Shown here piece after piece: positions 33,913 through 42,483 of a stretch of 64,000 nucleotides of DNA (position 1 is its first letter; the number at the start of each line of letters is the position of its first letter). The notes below the pieces were generated by a model. The model was not told the DNA's origin. It saw nothing but the letters and a program-made list of their open reading frames with translations, and ran no database searches. The position numbers and the translations under genes were made by a program. The stretch comes from JBQLZO01 sp052168315. Its GTDB lineage: Bacteria; Planctomycetota; Phycisphaerae; Phycisphaerales; UBA1924. The stretch is taken from positions 124,001 through 188,000 of the forward strand of contig JBQLZO010000025.1 in NCBI GenBank assembly GCA_052168315.1. Reading direction: 5' to 3'.

Positions 33913-35031
33913 CCTGCCTTGGCGGCCTCCGCGCGACGGCGCTGGAGTTCCGCATTGACGAATGGGTCAAGGTCGCCGTCGAGGACCCCCTGCACATTCC
34001 GCTCCTCGTACCCCGTCCGCGTGTCCTTGATCCGGTTGTCGTAGAACACATACGAGCGGATCTGCGTGCCCCAGCCGCGGTCGACCGCGCCGCCGGACGC
34101 CTCGGCGATCTCTTTCGCGCGGCGCTCTTCCTCGAGCGCCTCGAGCTTGGCCTGCAAGAGCCGCAGCGCCTGCGAGCGGTTCTGGCCCTGCTCCTTGTGC
34201 GTCGATGAGACCACCATGATCCCCGTCGGCTTGTGCACCAGCCGGATCGCCGACGCGACCTTGTTCACATTCTGCCCGCCCGGACCCGCCGAGCGCGCGT
34301 ACGCCGTGATCTCCAGGTCCTTGTCCGGGATGGTCACGGCCGTCTCTTCGAACTCCGGCGTCACATCGACCGTCGCGAACGAGGTCTGGCGCTTCCCCTG
34401 CGCGTTGAACGGCGACACCCGCGCCAGGCGGTGCGTCCCGCGCTCGCACTTGATGTACCCGAACGCGTGGGGGCCCTTCACATGCAGCGTCGCGGAGTCG
34501 ATCCCGACCTCGGTCCCGTGGGACAACTCGATCTCCTCGACCTTCCACTCCGGGTGGTACTTCTCGAACCACATCGTGTACATCCGCAGCAGGATCTCGC
34601 ACCAGTCATTCGCCTCGGTGCCGCCATCGCCGGCGGAGATCGTCACATAGCAGTTCCGGTGGTCGTGCTTCCCGGACAGCAGCGTGAGCAGTTCCACCCG
34701 CCCCATCTGCTGCTCGACCTCGTGCAGGGCCTCATCGGCCTCCTCAAGCAGATCCCGGTCGCCCGCCTCCTTCGACATCTCGTACGCCAGCTTCGCCTCC
34801 TCGAACGACTCCTGCGCGTTCTTCAGAGGATCGACCTGCGCCTTGATCTGCTTCATGCGCGACAACAGCTTCTGCGCCTCCTCGGGGCGATCCCAGAAGT
34901 CCGGCGCGTTCATCGCACGATCGATCTCGGAAAGTTCCGCGAGCCGAGCGTCGTAGTTAAAGAGAGTCGCGGATCGTCAAAATCCGCGCCGACAGATCGT
35001 TGATGATGGGCTGGTGCGACTCGTAATGCAT
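33909..35031 (-). CDS. prfB: Peptide chain release factor 2 with programmed +1 frameshift, 373 aa
   Basis: RF2 releases the finished peptide at UGA and UAA. The gene is in two frames: codons 1-24 from ATG 35031, then an in-frame TAA; slipping +1 at CTT-T-AAC joins the second frame (from 34958) and gives ...IRDSL-NYDARLAEL..., which aligns with the E. coli junction L-DYDAK. In the joined protein SPF (stop recognition) is at 206-208 and GGQ (peptide release) at 251-253, one off the E. coli numbering, so the join is right. The shift codon is TAA instead of the usual TGA, and no upstream Shine-Dalgarno-like AGGGGG is seen. The next gene overlaps its stop. Confidence 0.96.
34956..34962 (-). promoter_or_regulatory. 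Programmed +1 ribosomal frameshift site CTT-TAA-C
   Basis: Codon 24 CTT (34962-34960) followed by stop TAA (34959-34957) and C (34956). In nearly all known prfB genes the site is CTT-TGA-C, so that low RF2 favours the shift. With UAA both RF1 and RF2 can terminate. The upstream 15 nt (CGATCCGCGACTCT) lack the SD-like stimulator found in E. coli. Confidence 0.9.
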
Positions 35032-35175
35032 CGCCGGACTCTACCCCCCCGCACCACCCGCGAAAAGCCGCACCCCCGGACCGACCGCCCCGTCGACGCA
35101 CGCGGATCCACATCTCCGGCCCTCCGGCATCCCCCATGTCCCTGATCGCTCCCCGGGCCGCCGGCCCCCCCCGCG

Positions 35176-35205
35176 TTGGACGCCTCCCCATCCCCGGGCT
35201 ATCGT
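35176..35205 (+). promoter_or_regulatory. Probable promoter of tRNA-Tyr
   Basis: TTGGAC (35176-35181), 18-bp spacer, TATCGT (35200-35205), with initiation expected about 20 nt before the tRNA. The geometry equals that of the tRNA-Pro promoter in this window. Confidence 0.45.
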
Positions 35206-35230
35206 CCCGGCCCGCCGGTTCACCGGCGAC

Positions 35231-35313
35231 GGGCGCGTACCCAAGTGGCCAAAGGGGACAGACTGTAAATCTGTTGGCGTATGCCTTCGAAGGTTCGAAT
35301 CCTTCCGCGCCCA
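35231..35313 (+). tRNA. tRNA-Tyr (anticodon GTA)
   Basis: Class II tRNA of 83 nt with acceptor GGGCGCG/CGCGCCC, anticodon stem ACAGA/TCTGT around loop CTGTAAA (anticodon GTA), a long variable arm, and T arm AGGTTCGAATCCT. Discriminator A; CCA is not encoded. Confidence 0.96.
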
Positions 35314-35416
35314 CTTTCCGATTCACGACCGCCCCGTCCGCCGCCCCAAGCGACCATGGCGATCGCTTGCACGGTGCGAGAACCGCACTTCCTCCACTCC
35401 CTCCTACACTCGCCCC

Positions 35417-36814
35417 ATGAGCCGTCGCGTTTACATCACCGGCCTTGGGGCCGTCACGCCCTTCGGCTACGGCTTCGAGCCGCTCTGGAAGGGGCTCCTC
35501 GCCGGCGAGTCCCGCCTCGCGCCCATCACCGCCTTCGACGCGACGGCCTTTCCCGCGACCATCGCCGGCGAGGCGCGCGACTTCCAGATCAAGGACCATG
35601 TCCCCAAGTCCTACCGCAAGGCGGTCAAGGTGATGGCCCGTGACATCGAACTGGCCGTCGGCGCCGCCAAGGCCGCCGTCGAATCCGCGGGGCTCACTAC
35701 CGCCGGCACGAACCCCGACGCGGACCCGACCTACCCCCCCGAGCGCACCGGGTGCAACATCGGCGCCGGGCTCATCGCCACCGACATCAACGAGTTAACC
35801 GCGGCGTTCGTCACGGCCCTCGACGAGCACGGCCGCTTCTCGTACGAGCGCTGGGGCGGCATGGAGACCACCACCTCACCCACCGGCGACGCGGCCGAGC
35901 ACGACAGCCCCGCAGCCGGACCGGCGCCGGGCGATGGCGGCATCAACAACCTCACGCCCCTCTGGCTGCTCAAGTACCTGCCCAACATGCTCGCCTGCCA
36001 TGTCACCATCATCCACCAGGCGCGCGGACCGTCCAACACCATCACCTGCGCCGAAGCCTCGGGGCTCCTCTCGATCGCGGAATCCGTCCGCGTCATCGAG
36101 CGCGGCGATGCCGACCTGTGCTACGCCGGGGGCGCGGAGTCGAAGATCGAGCCCATGGGCGTGCTCCGGTGGACGCTCCTTTCCAGGCTCGCCAACACCC
36201 GCTCGCTGAGCGATCCCGTCAATCAAGCCCGCACCGTCGTCCGCCCATACGACCCGGATGCGCCCGGCGCTGTGCTCGGCGAGGGCGGCGGGATTGTCAC
36301 GCTCGAAGCCGCCGAGACCGCCGAGGCCCGCGGCGCCACGCTCCTGGCCGAGGTCATCGGTGTCGGCGCCGGCATGTCGCCCGAATCACCCGACGCCGGC
36401 GTCCGCGCGCAGGGGCTCATCGCCGCGATCCGTGCGGCCCTCCGCAATGCCCGGCTCACGCCGGACGACATCGACCTGATCGTCCCGCACGCCGCCGGGA
36501 TCCCCGATTCGGACGCCGAGGAGGCCGCCGCGTTCAACGCCCTGTTCGCCGGGCGTTTGGCGACCATTCCAATCGTTCCCATCACGCCCGCCACGGGCGA
36601 CATGACCGCGGGGCACGCCGGCGTCCTCGCCTGCGTCGCCGCGAAAATCCTCGTTTCCGGGCAGCTCCCGGCACGCATCCACCATGGCACGCCCATCCCA
36701 GGGCTCCTGGTGGGCCCGGCACCGGCCGGCCAGACCGATGCGAAGGTCGCCCTCGTGTGCACCAACGCCGTCGGAGGCCAGAACGCCGCCCTGATCCTCC
36801 GCGCCGTCCGCTGA
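35417..36814 (+). CDS. Beta-ketoacyl-ACP synthase (KAS I/II family), variant active site, 465 aa
   Basis: FabF-like thiolase-fold condensing enzyme. The nucleophile is present in NTITCAEASG (Cys211), and the two His are in PHAAGIPDSD (His358) and TAGHAGV (His400). However, the invariant Lys of the KSMTGH motif is lost (here TGDMTAGH), and HGTGT has become HAAGI. An insertion at about 95-110 and 150-175 makes it longer than FabF (413 aa). Such changes are seen in chain-length-factor-like or divergent KAS partners. A normal KAS gene follows 1.1 kb downstream on the same strand, suggesting a heteromeric or specialised pair. The ATG at 35417 has no clear ribosome site. Confidence 0.85.
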   Translation: MSRRVYITGLGAVTPFGYGFEPLWKGLLAGESRLAPITAFDATAFPATIAGEARDFQIKDHVPKSYRKAVKVMARDIELAVGAAKAAVESAGLTTAGTNPDADPTYPPERTGCNIGAGLIATDINELTAAFVTALDEHGRFSYERWGGMETTTSPTGDAAEHDSPAAGPAPGDGGINNLTPLWLLKYLPNMLACHVTIIHQARGPSNTITCAEASGLLSIAESVRVIERGDADLCYAGGAESKIEPMGVLRWTLLSRLANTRSLSDPVNQARTVVRPYDPDAPGAVLGEGGGIVTLEAAETAEARGATLLAEVIGVGAGMSPESPDAGVRAQGLIAAIRAALRNARLTPDDIDLIVPHAAGIPDSDAEEAAAFNALFAGRLATIPIVPITPATGDMTAGHAGVLACVAAKILVSGQLPARIHHGTPIPGLLVGPAPAGQTDAKVALVCTNAVGGQNAALILRAVR

Positions 36815-37154
36815 TCCCGCTGGTACACTCAGGGCCCGTGATTCCGAGCGCCCCGCCCACGGGTCGCGCCCGGGCTTCCGACGACTCGCGACCTCACCAA
36901 CCACCCCGCACCAAGACAACCAACACACCGCGCGAGCGAGCGCTCAACACCGCCAACGCCGACCTACAGCAGCAACAACCACACGACCACGCCCGTGATC
37001 ACACCCCACCGCACAACCAGCACCGACACACCCCGCTCCGGCCGGCATCTCGCCCTCGCCCGGCCAAGCGAGTGACCCATCTGAGTCGTCCCACATCCCT
37101 CGAACGACAGTTCTCGATCCCAACCCATCCCCACCCCTCTCCTAAGGAGCACCC
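36815..37154. other. A/C-rich, G-poor intergenic stretch
   Basis: From about 36,890 to 37,130 the plus strand is strongly rich in A and C and poor in G and T, unlike its neighbours, with many CAACA/CACCA-type runs but no exact long repeat. No gene is recognised. It may be an unstructured 5' leader of the GxxExxY gene, whose AAGGAG ribosome site ends it. Confidence 0.45.
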
Positions 37155-37727
37155 GTGGCTCATCCCCACCACAACCGCCGCCGACCACCACAAAGCCGCC
37201 CCACGCTCAGGAACGACGAACTCGATCCGACCCTCTCTGAGATCTCATCGCGCGTGATCGGATGCGCCATCGAGGTCCACAAGCAGATCGGCCCCGGGTT
37301 CGGGCTCGAGGTCTACGAGAACGCCATGGCCATCGCCCTCAAGGAGGCCGGCGTCAAGTTCAAGAAGGGGCACATCTTCCCCGTCAAGTTCAACGAGGAG
37401 TCCGTCGGCGAAGTCCGCGTGTCCTTCTTCGTCGACGACCGCTTCATCGTCCAGATCATCAACGAGAACCGCGAGATCGATGGGCTCGACCGCACCATCC
37501 TGCGGTCCATTCTCCGCGTCGCGGGGCTCGGGCTCGCCGTCGGGCTCTCGTTCGCGCTCGGACGCATGAAGAACGGCGGCCTCGTCCGCGTGCTCAACCC
37601 CGACAAGCTCGACGAGATCCGCGCCGCCGATGCGCCGCGCCACGACGACCACGATGATGAGTACGACGACGAGTACGAGGATGAGTACGACGACGAATAC
37701 GAGGACGAGTACGACGACGAGGATTGA
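37155..37727 (+). CDS. GxxExxY-family protein with long acidic tail, 190 aa
   Basis: Member of the GxxExxY family, common in planctomycetes and with no settled function (a PD-(D/E)XK-nuclease-like fold has been suggested). The family body is at about 22-150: SSRVIGCAIEVHKQIGPGF, a GLEVYENA segment, then FPVKF...VRVSFFVDDRFIVQI and LRVAGLGLAVGLSF. The signature is shifted (GFGLEVY), so the Glu is displaced by one residue. The last 24 residues are almost pure D, E and Y in a four-residue DDEY/EDEY period. It starts at GTG with AAGGAG 5 nt upstream, and lies between two ketosynthase genes on the same strand. The tail could bind a basic partner or metal (inference). Confidence 0.78.
   Translation: MAHPHHNRRRPPQSRPTLRNDELDPTLSEISSRVIGCAIEVHKQIGPGFGLEVYENAMAIALKEAGVKFKKGHIFPVKFNEESVGEVRVSFFVDDRFIVQIINENREIDGLDRTILRSILRVAGLGLAVGLSFALGRMKNGGLVRVLNPDKLDEIRAADAPRHDDHDDEYDDEYEDEYDDEYEDEYDDED
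37653..37724 (+). repeat. Tandem 12-bp repeat coding for (D/E)DEY units
   Basis: Six imperfect 12-bp units at the very end of the GxxExxY gene encode DDEY, DDEY, EDEY, DDEY, EDEY, DDED. The units differ by synonymous and GAC/GAG changes, consistent with slippage expansion and later drift. Confidence 0.85.
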
Positions 37728-37796
37728 TCGGGCCGCCGCCGCGCCGTCCGGAAATCGCTCGCGCTCCCGGCGCCCCCCATCGCAGCATCCACGCCC

Positions 37797-37821
37797 GGCC
37801 CCCGCTCTCGCGGGGGCCTTT
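37797..37821 (+). terminator. Rho-independent terminator after the GxxExxY gene
   Basis: Stem GGCCCCCGC/GCGGGGGCC with loop TCTC, then TTT. It lies 70 bp after the stop and before the second ketosynthase gene. Confidence 0.65.
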
Positions 37822-37874
37822 CGCATCCCGGATCGACCCCTCCACTCCCCCGCCCGCCCCTACCATCACCGGCC

Positions 37875-39248
37875 ATGCCCCACCTCCCACCAGAACAGCG
37901 CGTCGTCATCACCGGCACGGGCTGGACCACTCCGCTGGGTAACTCCGTCGACTCGGTGTGGGCCAAGCTCATCGCGGGCGTCTCGGCCATCGGGCCCATC
38001 ACCCGGTTCCCGGCCGCGCGATTCTCCACCAACTTCGCAGCCGAGGTCCCGCCATTCGAACTCGAGCACTTCATCGCCGAGCACGAGCCGCACGCCGATG
38101 CGCACCTGAACGCGCGGTACGCCCTCGCGGCCGCAACGCACGCGTGGAAGCAGTCCGGGCTCGGCGACATCTCGCGAGCCGGGCAGCGCAACGCCGGGTA
38201 TCCATCGCTCGACCCCGAGAGGGTCGGTATCTATCTCGGCGCCGGTGAGGGCGTGTTCGACTTCGAGAACTACACCGCCTCCAACATCGCCGCGTGGAAC
38301 CCCGAGCGTGGGCGCGTCGATGACGATGCGTGGTGGGAGCACGCCTCGAAGGCGCTGACCGCCACCTCCGAGCTCCAGCAGGAGCCGAACATGGTCCTGC
38401 GGCATCTGGCCACCGCGCTTGGCGCTCGCGGGCCCGCTTACAACTCACTCACCGCCTGCGCCGCGTCCACGCAGGCCGTCGGAGAAGCGCTCGAACTCAT
38501 CCGACGCGGCGATGCCGATGTGATGATCGCCGGCGGCGCCCACACCATGATCCACCCGCTGGGCGTGACCGGCTTCATCCGGCTCACCGCGCTGTCCGGG
38601 AGGCGCGACGATCCCGCCACCGCGTCGCGACCGTTCGATCGCACGCGTGACGGCTTCGTCATGGGCGAGGGCGCTGGCATCGTCATCATCGAACGCCTCA
38701 GCCACGCGCTCGCACGCGGCGCCACGCCGCTGGCCGAACTCGTCGGGTACGGCTCATCCGCGGATGCCTACCGCATCACCGATATCCAGCCGGAGGGCAA
38801 GGGTGCCCAGGCCGCGATGCGCGAGGCCCTTGACGACGCCGGCATCGACCCCCACGCCACAGATGCGCAGGGGCGCCCGCTCATCCACTACATCTCCGCC
38901 CACGGCACCGGCACCAAGGAGAACGACTCCATCGAGACCAAGGCCGTCAAGGCGGTGTTCGGCGAGCACGCGCCAAACATCCCAATGTCTTCCATCAAGT
39001 CCATGATGGGGCACCTGATCGCCGCCGCCGGGAGCGTCGAACTCATCACCTGCGTGCAGGCCATCCGCACCGGCTTCCTCCCGCCGACTCTCAACCTCAA
39101 CACCCCGGACCCGGATCTCGACCTCGACTATGTCCCCAACGCCGCCAGAGACCTCCGAGAGCGCGGCGGCGTGCACACCGCCCTGTCCAACAACTTCGGA
39201 TTCGGCGGGCAGAACGACACCCTCGTGGTCGCGCGGTACACACCCTGA
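37875..39248 (+). CDS. Beta-ketoacyl-ACP synthase II (FabF-type), 457 aa
   Basis: Condensing enzyme of fatty-acid or polyketide synthesis, joining malonyl-ACP to an acyl chain in the cytoplasm. All active-site parts are standard: SLTACAASTQ (Cys195), AHGTGTKEND (His343), SSIKSMMGH (Lys375, His380) and the C-terminal NFGFGGQN loop. It is 40-50 residues longer than E. coli FabF owing to an insertion at about 100-160. It lies 627 bp after the variant ketosynthase with a terminator between, so it has its own transcription. Whether it serves housekeeping synthesis or a special product is open; no ACP or malonyl-transferase gene is in view. Confidence 0.9.
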   Translation: MPHLPPEQRVVITGTGWTTPLGNSVDSVWAKLIAGVSAIGPITRFPAARFSTNFAAEVPPFELEHFIAEHEPHADAHLNARYALAAATHAWKQSGLGDISRAGQRNAGYPSLDPERVGIYLGAGEGVFDFENYTASNIAAWNPERGRVDDDAWWEHASKALTATSELQQEPNMVLRHLATALGARGPAYNSLTACAASTQAVGEALELIRRGDADVMIAGGAHTMIHPLGVTGFIRLTALSGRRDDPATASRPFDRTRDGFVMGEGAGIVIIERLSHALARGATPLAELVGYGSSADAYRITDIQPEGKGAQAAMREALDDAGIDPHATDAQGRPLIHYISAHGTGTKENDSIETKAVKAVFGEHAPNIPMSSIKSMMGHLIAAAGSVELITCVQAIRTGFLPPTLNLNTPDPDLDLDYVPNAARDLRERGGVHTALSNNFGFGGQNDTLVVARYTP

Positions 39249-39368
39249 TCCGATCCATCGGAGCCGCGATGCGGCGCAGCAAGCCCGCGCCCGTATCATC
39301 CAAGAGCGGGCCAGTTCGGGATCCCGCCCCCACGGTCCCCCTCCGGGTAACAACGCGAGGTCAACTCC

Positions 39369-40400
39369 ATGCGCCGAATCTGCAAGTCCCTCCGCACGCC
39401 GCTGCTCGCCATCGCCGCCGCCATCGCGCCAGCCATCACGCTCACGGCCTGCCAGACCAACCCCGCCACCGGGCGCACATACCTCGCGCTCATGGACCGG
39501 CAGCAGTCCATCGAGGTCGGAAACTCGGCCGCGCCCGAACTCACAGAGGGATATGGCGGGGCGATCAGCGACGCCACGATCAACAACTATGTCCGCGATG
39601 TCGGCATGTCCATGACCAAGCACACCGAGGCCGACTATCCAACACTGCCCTGGGAGTTCACGGTCCTTGACTCCGATGTCATCAACGCGTTCGCTCTGCC
39701 CGGCGGAAAGGTCTTCATCTCACGCGCACTGCTCGAGGAGATGAACACCGAAGCCCAGATGGCCGGCGTCATCGGGCACGAGATCGGACATGTCACGGCC
39801 GAGCATGTCAACGAGCGCGTCACACGCCAGATGGGCATCCAGATCGGAGTCGTCGCCGTCTCGGCCATCCTCTCAAGCCAGTCCGAGAGCGAACTCATCC
39901 AGTACGCGGTCCCCGCCCTCGCCACCGGGGCCGGCGTCTTCGCCCTCAAGTTCGATCGCGAACAGGAACTCGAGTCCGATCGGCTCGGCGTCCGGTACAT
40001 GACCCGTGCCGGGTACAACCCAAAGGGCCAGCTTGAGGTCATGCAGATCCTCGGGCGGGCCGCCGAGGGCGCCGAGCGCCCGCCCGAATGGCAATCGACC
40101 CACCCCCACGCCGACACCCGGATCGACGCCCTCCAGCACCTGCTCAAGACGGAGTACGCGTTCACGCAGAACAACCCCGAGTTCGTGGAGAACTCCCAGA
40201 GATTCGAACAGCTCATGCTCGCGCGCCTCCGGCAACTCCCGCCCCCGAAGGCCTCGCGTGCCCGCACCGCGCTCATGCCAGCCCTCGCCGAGGGCCAGGC
40301 CCTCCCGCCCGAGGTCGAACTGCTTCTCAACGCCCAGTGGTGCGGCGTGTGCCGGTCCGAACTCGCGGCGCTCAGAGCCGATCAAACCAACACCCCATAA
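39369..40400 (+). CDS. M48-family zinc metalloprotease, lipoprotein, 343 aa
   Basis: Zinc peptidase of the BepA/LoiP/YcaL group that usually works on misassembled outer-membrane proteins. The signal peptide ends in lipobox LTAC (lipidated Cys28). The catalytic HEIGH motif is at 137-141 and the third-ligand motif ELESD at 200-204. After the protease domain, residues about 270-343 are helical without TPRs, so it is the short form. The C-terminal segment contains a CGVC-like pair (WCGVCRSE). It lies 120 bp after the ketosynthase gene. Confidence 0.9.
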   Translation: MRRICKSLRTPLLAIAAAIAPAITLTACQTNPATGRTYLALMDRQQSIEVGNSAAPELTEGYGGAISDATINNYVRDVGMSMTKHTEADYPTLPWEFTVLDSDVINAFALPGGKVFISRALLEEMNTEAQMAGVIGHEIGHVTAEHVNERVTRQMGIQIGVVAVSAILSSQSESELIQYAVPALATGAGVFALKFDREQELESDRLGVRYMTRAGYNPKGQLEVMQILGRAAEGAERPPEWQSTHPHADTRIDALQHLLKTEYAFTQNNPEFVENSQRFEQLMLARLRQLPPPKASRARTALMPALAEGQALPPEVELLLNAQWCGVCRSELAALRADQTNTP

Positions 40401-40458
40401 CCATCAGGCGCCCGCCCGACTCTCACTCCTGGTCTTGAACCCGAAACCGGAGAGCTCG

Positions 40459-40498
40459 AAAAACACAACGCCGCGGCACCGGAAGTGCCGCGGCGTTG
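40459..40498 (-). terminator. Strong Rho-independent terminator of the FHA gene
   Basis: Perfect 14-bp stem CAACGCCGCGGCAC/GTGCCGCGGCGTTG (5-nt loop) at 40466-40498. On the minus strand it is followed by TG and five T residues. Confidence 0.88.
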
Positions 40499-40688
40499 GA
40501 GGAGAGAGAAAGATTCGCACCAGCCGCCCGCCTCCCGGAAACGCCGCACTGCGTTCCGAGAAGCGTCATGTGTGTGGGCTGCACCAACTCATACGGCACA
40601 ATCTGAACCCGAGTTCACTCCTCGAATCCCGACCACCGCAAGATCTGAACGGCGAAATCGCCCTCGTCCGAAAATATCAGCCCTAATT

Positions 40689-41129
40689 TCAGCCCTTGCG
40701 CTTGTTCGTGCCGTCCACGGTCGCGTCCAGCGCATCCCCACGCGTGAAGTTCCCCAGGACCGTGATGTCGGTCGGCCCGTCGTCTTCATCCTCGGTCAGC
40801 AGCGCATCGAGTTCGGCCCCGATCCGTTTGGTCAAAGAATCGAACTTCAGCACGATCGGGCCGAGATGCACTTCCATCCCCGGGGTGATCGTCGCTTCGT
40901 TGATCGGCGACCCCTTGATCTTCACGCCGTGCGTCGAACCCAGGTCGCGGATGATCCACTCCCGGGCTTCGTCCAGCGGCACCAACTCCGCGTGGTGCCG
41001 CGAGATCGACGGCACGGGAATCCGGATGTCGCACTCCTTCGATCGGCCGATCCGCACCGGACGCGAGCCGGACAATTCCAGCCGCTTCAGCACCGAGCCG
41101 TCGCTCGTTTGAATCGAGACTTCAAACAT
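40689..41129 (-). CDS. FHA-domain protein, 146 aa
   Basis: A phosphothreonine-binding FHA domain occupies about 20-100: RIGRSKECDIRI, SISRHHAEL and the STHGVKIKG turn. The C-terminal 40 residues are acidic and low-complexity (LLTEDEDDGPTD). The ATG at 41129 has AAAGGAG 8 nt upstream, and a strong terminator lies 190 bp beyond the stop, so the gene is probably transcribed alone. The soluble kinase at 44.4-45.6 kb is a possible partner by proximity only. Confidence 0.9.
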   Translation of the reverse strand: MFEVSIQTSDGSVLKRLELSGSRPVRIGRSKECDIRIPVPSISRHHAELVPLDEAREWIIRDLGSTHGVKIKGSPINEATITPGMEVHLGPIVLKFDSLTKRIGAELDALLTEDEDDGPTDITVLGNFTRGDALDATVDGTNKRKG

Positions 41130-41357
41130 CGGCCGACTCCTTTCCGGAGCGGAGCGCCGGGCGGCATCGCCCGCGCACTCTTCAATCCTACCTGACAAAC
41201 CGCGGCGGGGCGCACGGAATCTCCGTCCACAACACGACTTACGGCCCGTACGCCCCCCTCGAATCCCGGAGGTGACGCCGCCAAGCGTCCTTCCGCCCCG
41301 CGTCTCGCCGATTCCGCACTCGGTCTGACCGGCACCATGCAGAATCCCCGGATTCCC

Positions 41358-42440
41358 CTATCGGCGGCGTCGCCTGCCCAGCCCGGAGCTTTCCAGCACC
41401 TCCGACACCACTTCCGCAGGACTCAGCCCGGTGGATGCCGCCTGCCAACTCATCAGCAGACGGTGCTCCAGCACGCCCCCCGCCAGTCGCGCCACATGTT
41501 CGACCGTCGGCGTCGGCTCGCCCTCCAGAGCCGCCAGCACCCGGGCCGCCAGCGCCCACGCTTGCCCCGCACGAGGCCCGGCCCCCCACGCGACTCCCTC
41601 CCGCACCGCTGCCGGAGCCGAGGGATCCTCCGGCCTCGTACACCGCACCGCGTCGACGATCGCCTCAGTCACATGTCCCGAGAGCGGGATCGCGCCGATC
41701 GCCCAGCGCAGACGCACCAGTTCCTCGGCGCTGAGCAGGGCGCCCGCGCCGCTCCCCCCACCGCCATCGCCCTCCTTCGACATCGACAGGCGAGCGCTCA
41801 GCCGCTCGCCCTCCCCGACAATCGCCAACTCATCTTCACGCGGCGGATACCCCAGGCGAACGCCAACAAGAAACCTGTCCAGCTGAGCCTCCGGCAGCGG
41901 ATATGTCCCCTCCTGCTCGATTGGGTTCCGCGTCGCGATCACGACGAACGGCCTCGGGAGCCGATGCGTGCGACCGCCGGCAGTGACCTGTCGCTCGCCC
42001 ATCGCCTCGAGCAGGGCCGCCTGCGTCTTCGGCGGAGTCCGATTCAACTCGTCGGCCAGCAGCACGCTCGTGAACACCGGCCCCGGCACGAACCGCAGCG
42101 AACGCGCCCCCGTCGCGGGATCCACATCGAGCACCTCGCCCCCCACCACATCGCTGGGCATCAGGTCCGGAGTGAACTGCACCCGCCTGCTCTCCAGCCC
42201 CAGTAGCCGCGTGAGCTCCCGCACCAGCAGCGTCTTCGCGAGCCCCGGCACGCCCTCCACCAGCGCGTGCCCCTCCGCGAGCACCGCGATGAGCAGCGTC
42301 TGCACCGCCTCGCTCTGCCCGATGATCGACTCCCCCAGCGCCCGCGTGATCCGCTCGCCCAGATCAGGCAGGCGATCGAGGAGCGCCACGGCGTCCGCCG
42401 TCTCTCGCTCCACCGCCGCGCTTGCGTCCGGTTCGCCCAT
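41358..42440 (-). CDS. MoxR-type AAA+ ATPase, 360 aa
   Basis: MoxR-family chaperone-like ATPase. Walker A EGVPGLAKT (about 62-70), Walker B and sensor region LLADELNRTPPKTQAALLEAM, and RNPIEQEGTYPLPEAQLDRF (the arginine-finger region typical of the APE2220/MRP MoxR branches). MoxR genes usually precede DUF58 and VWA genes; none is directly adjacent here, although a separate VWA operon starts at 53.7 kb. A poly-Gly/Ser insertion is at about 245-260. ATG 42440 is used; the frame is open upstream but unsupported. Confidence 0.9.
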   Translation of the reverse strand: MGEPDASAAVERETADAVALLDRLPDLGERITRALGESIIGQSEAVQTLLIAVLAEGHALVEGVPGLAKTLLVRELTRLLGLESRRVQFTPDLMPSDVVGGEVLDVDPATGARSLRFVPGPVFTSVLLADELNRTPPKTQAALLEAMGERQVTAGGRTHRLPRPFVVIATRNPIEQEGTYPLPEAQLDRFLVGVRLGYPPREDELAIVGEGERLSARLSMSKEGDGGGGSGAGALLSAEELVRLRWAIGAIPLSGHVTEAIVDAVRCTRPEDPSAPAAVREGVAWGAGPRAGQAWALAARVLAALEGEPTPTVEHVARLAGGVLEHRLLMSWQAASTGLSPAEVVSEVLESSGLGRRRRR

Positions 42441-42483
42441 GCACCCATTGTTGCACACAGAGCGCGTCGGCGTGGCGAGGCCC

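Noticed and set aside
34956..35031. Treating prfB as a pseudogene because of the early TAA
   Set aside because: The +1 shift at CTT-TAA-C restores exact family alignment, and all catalytic motifs are intact.
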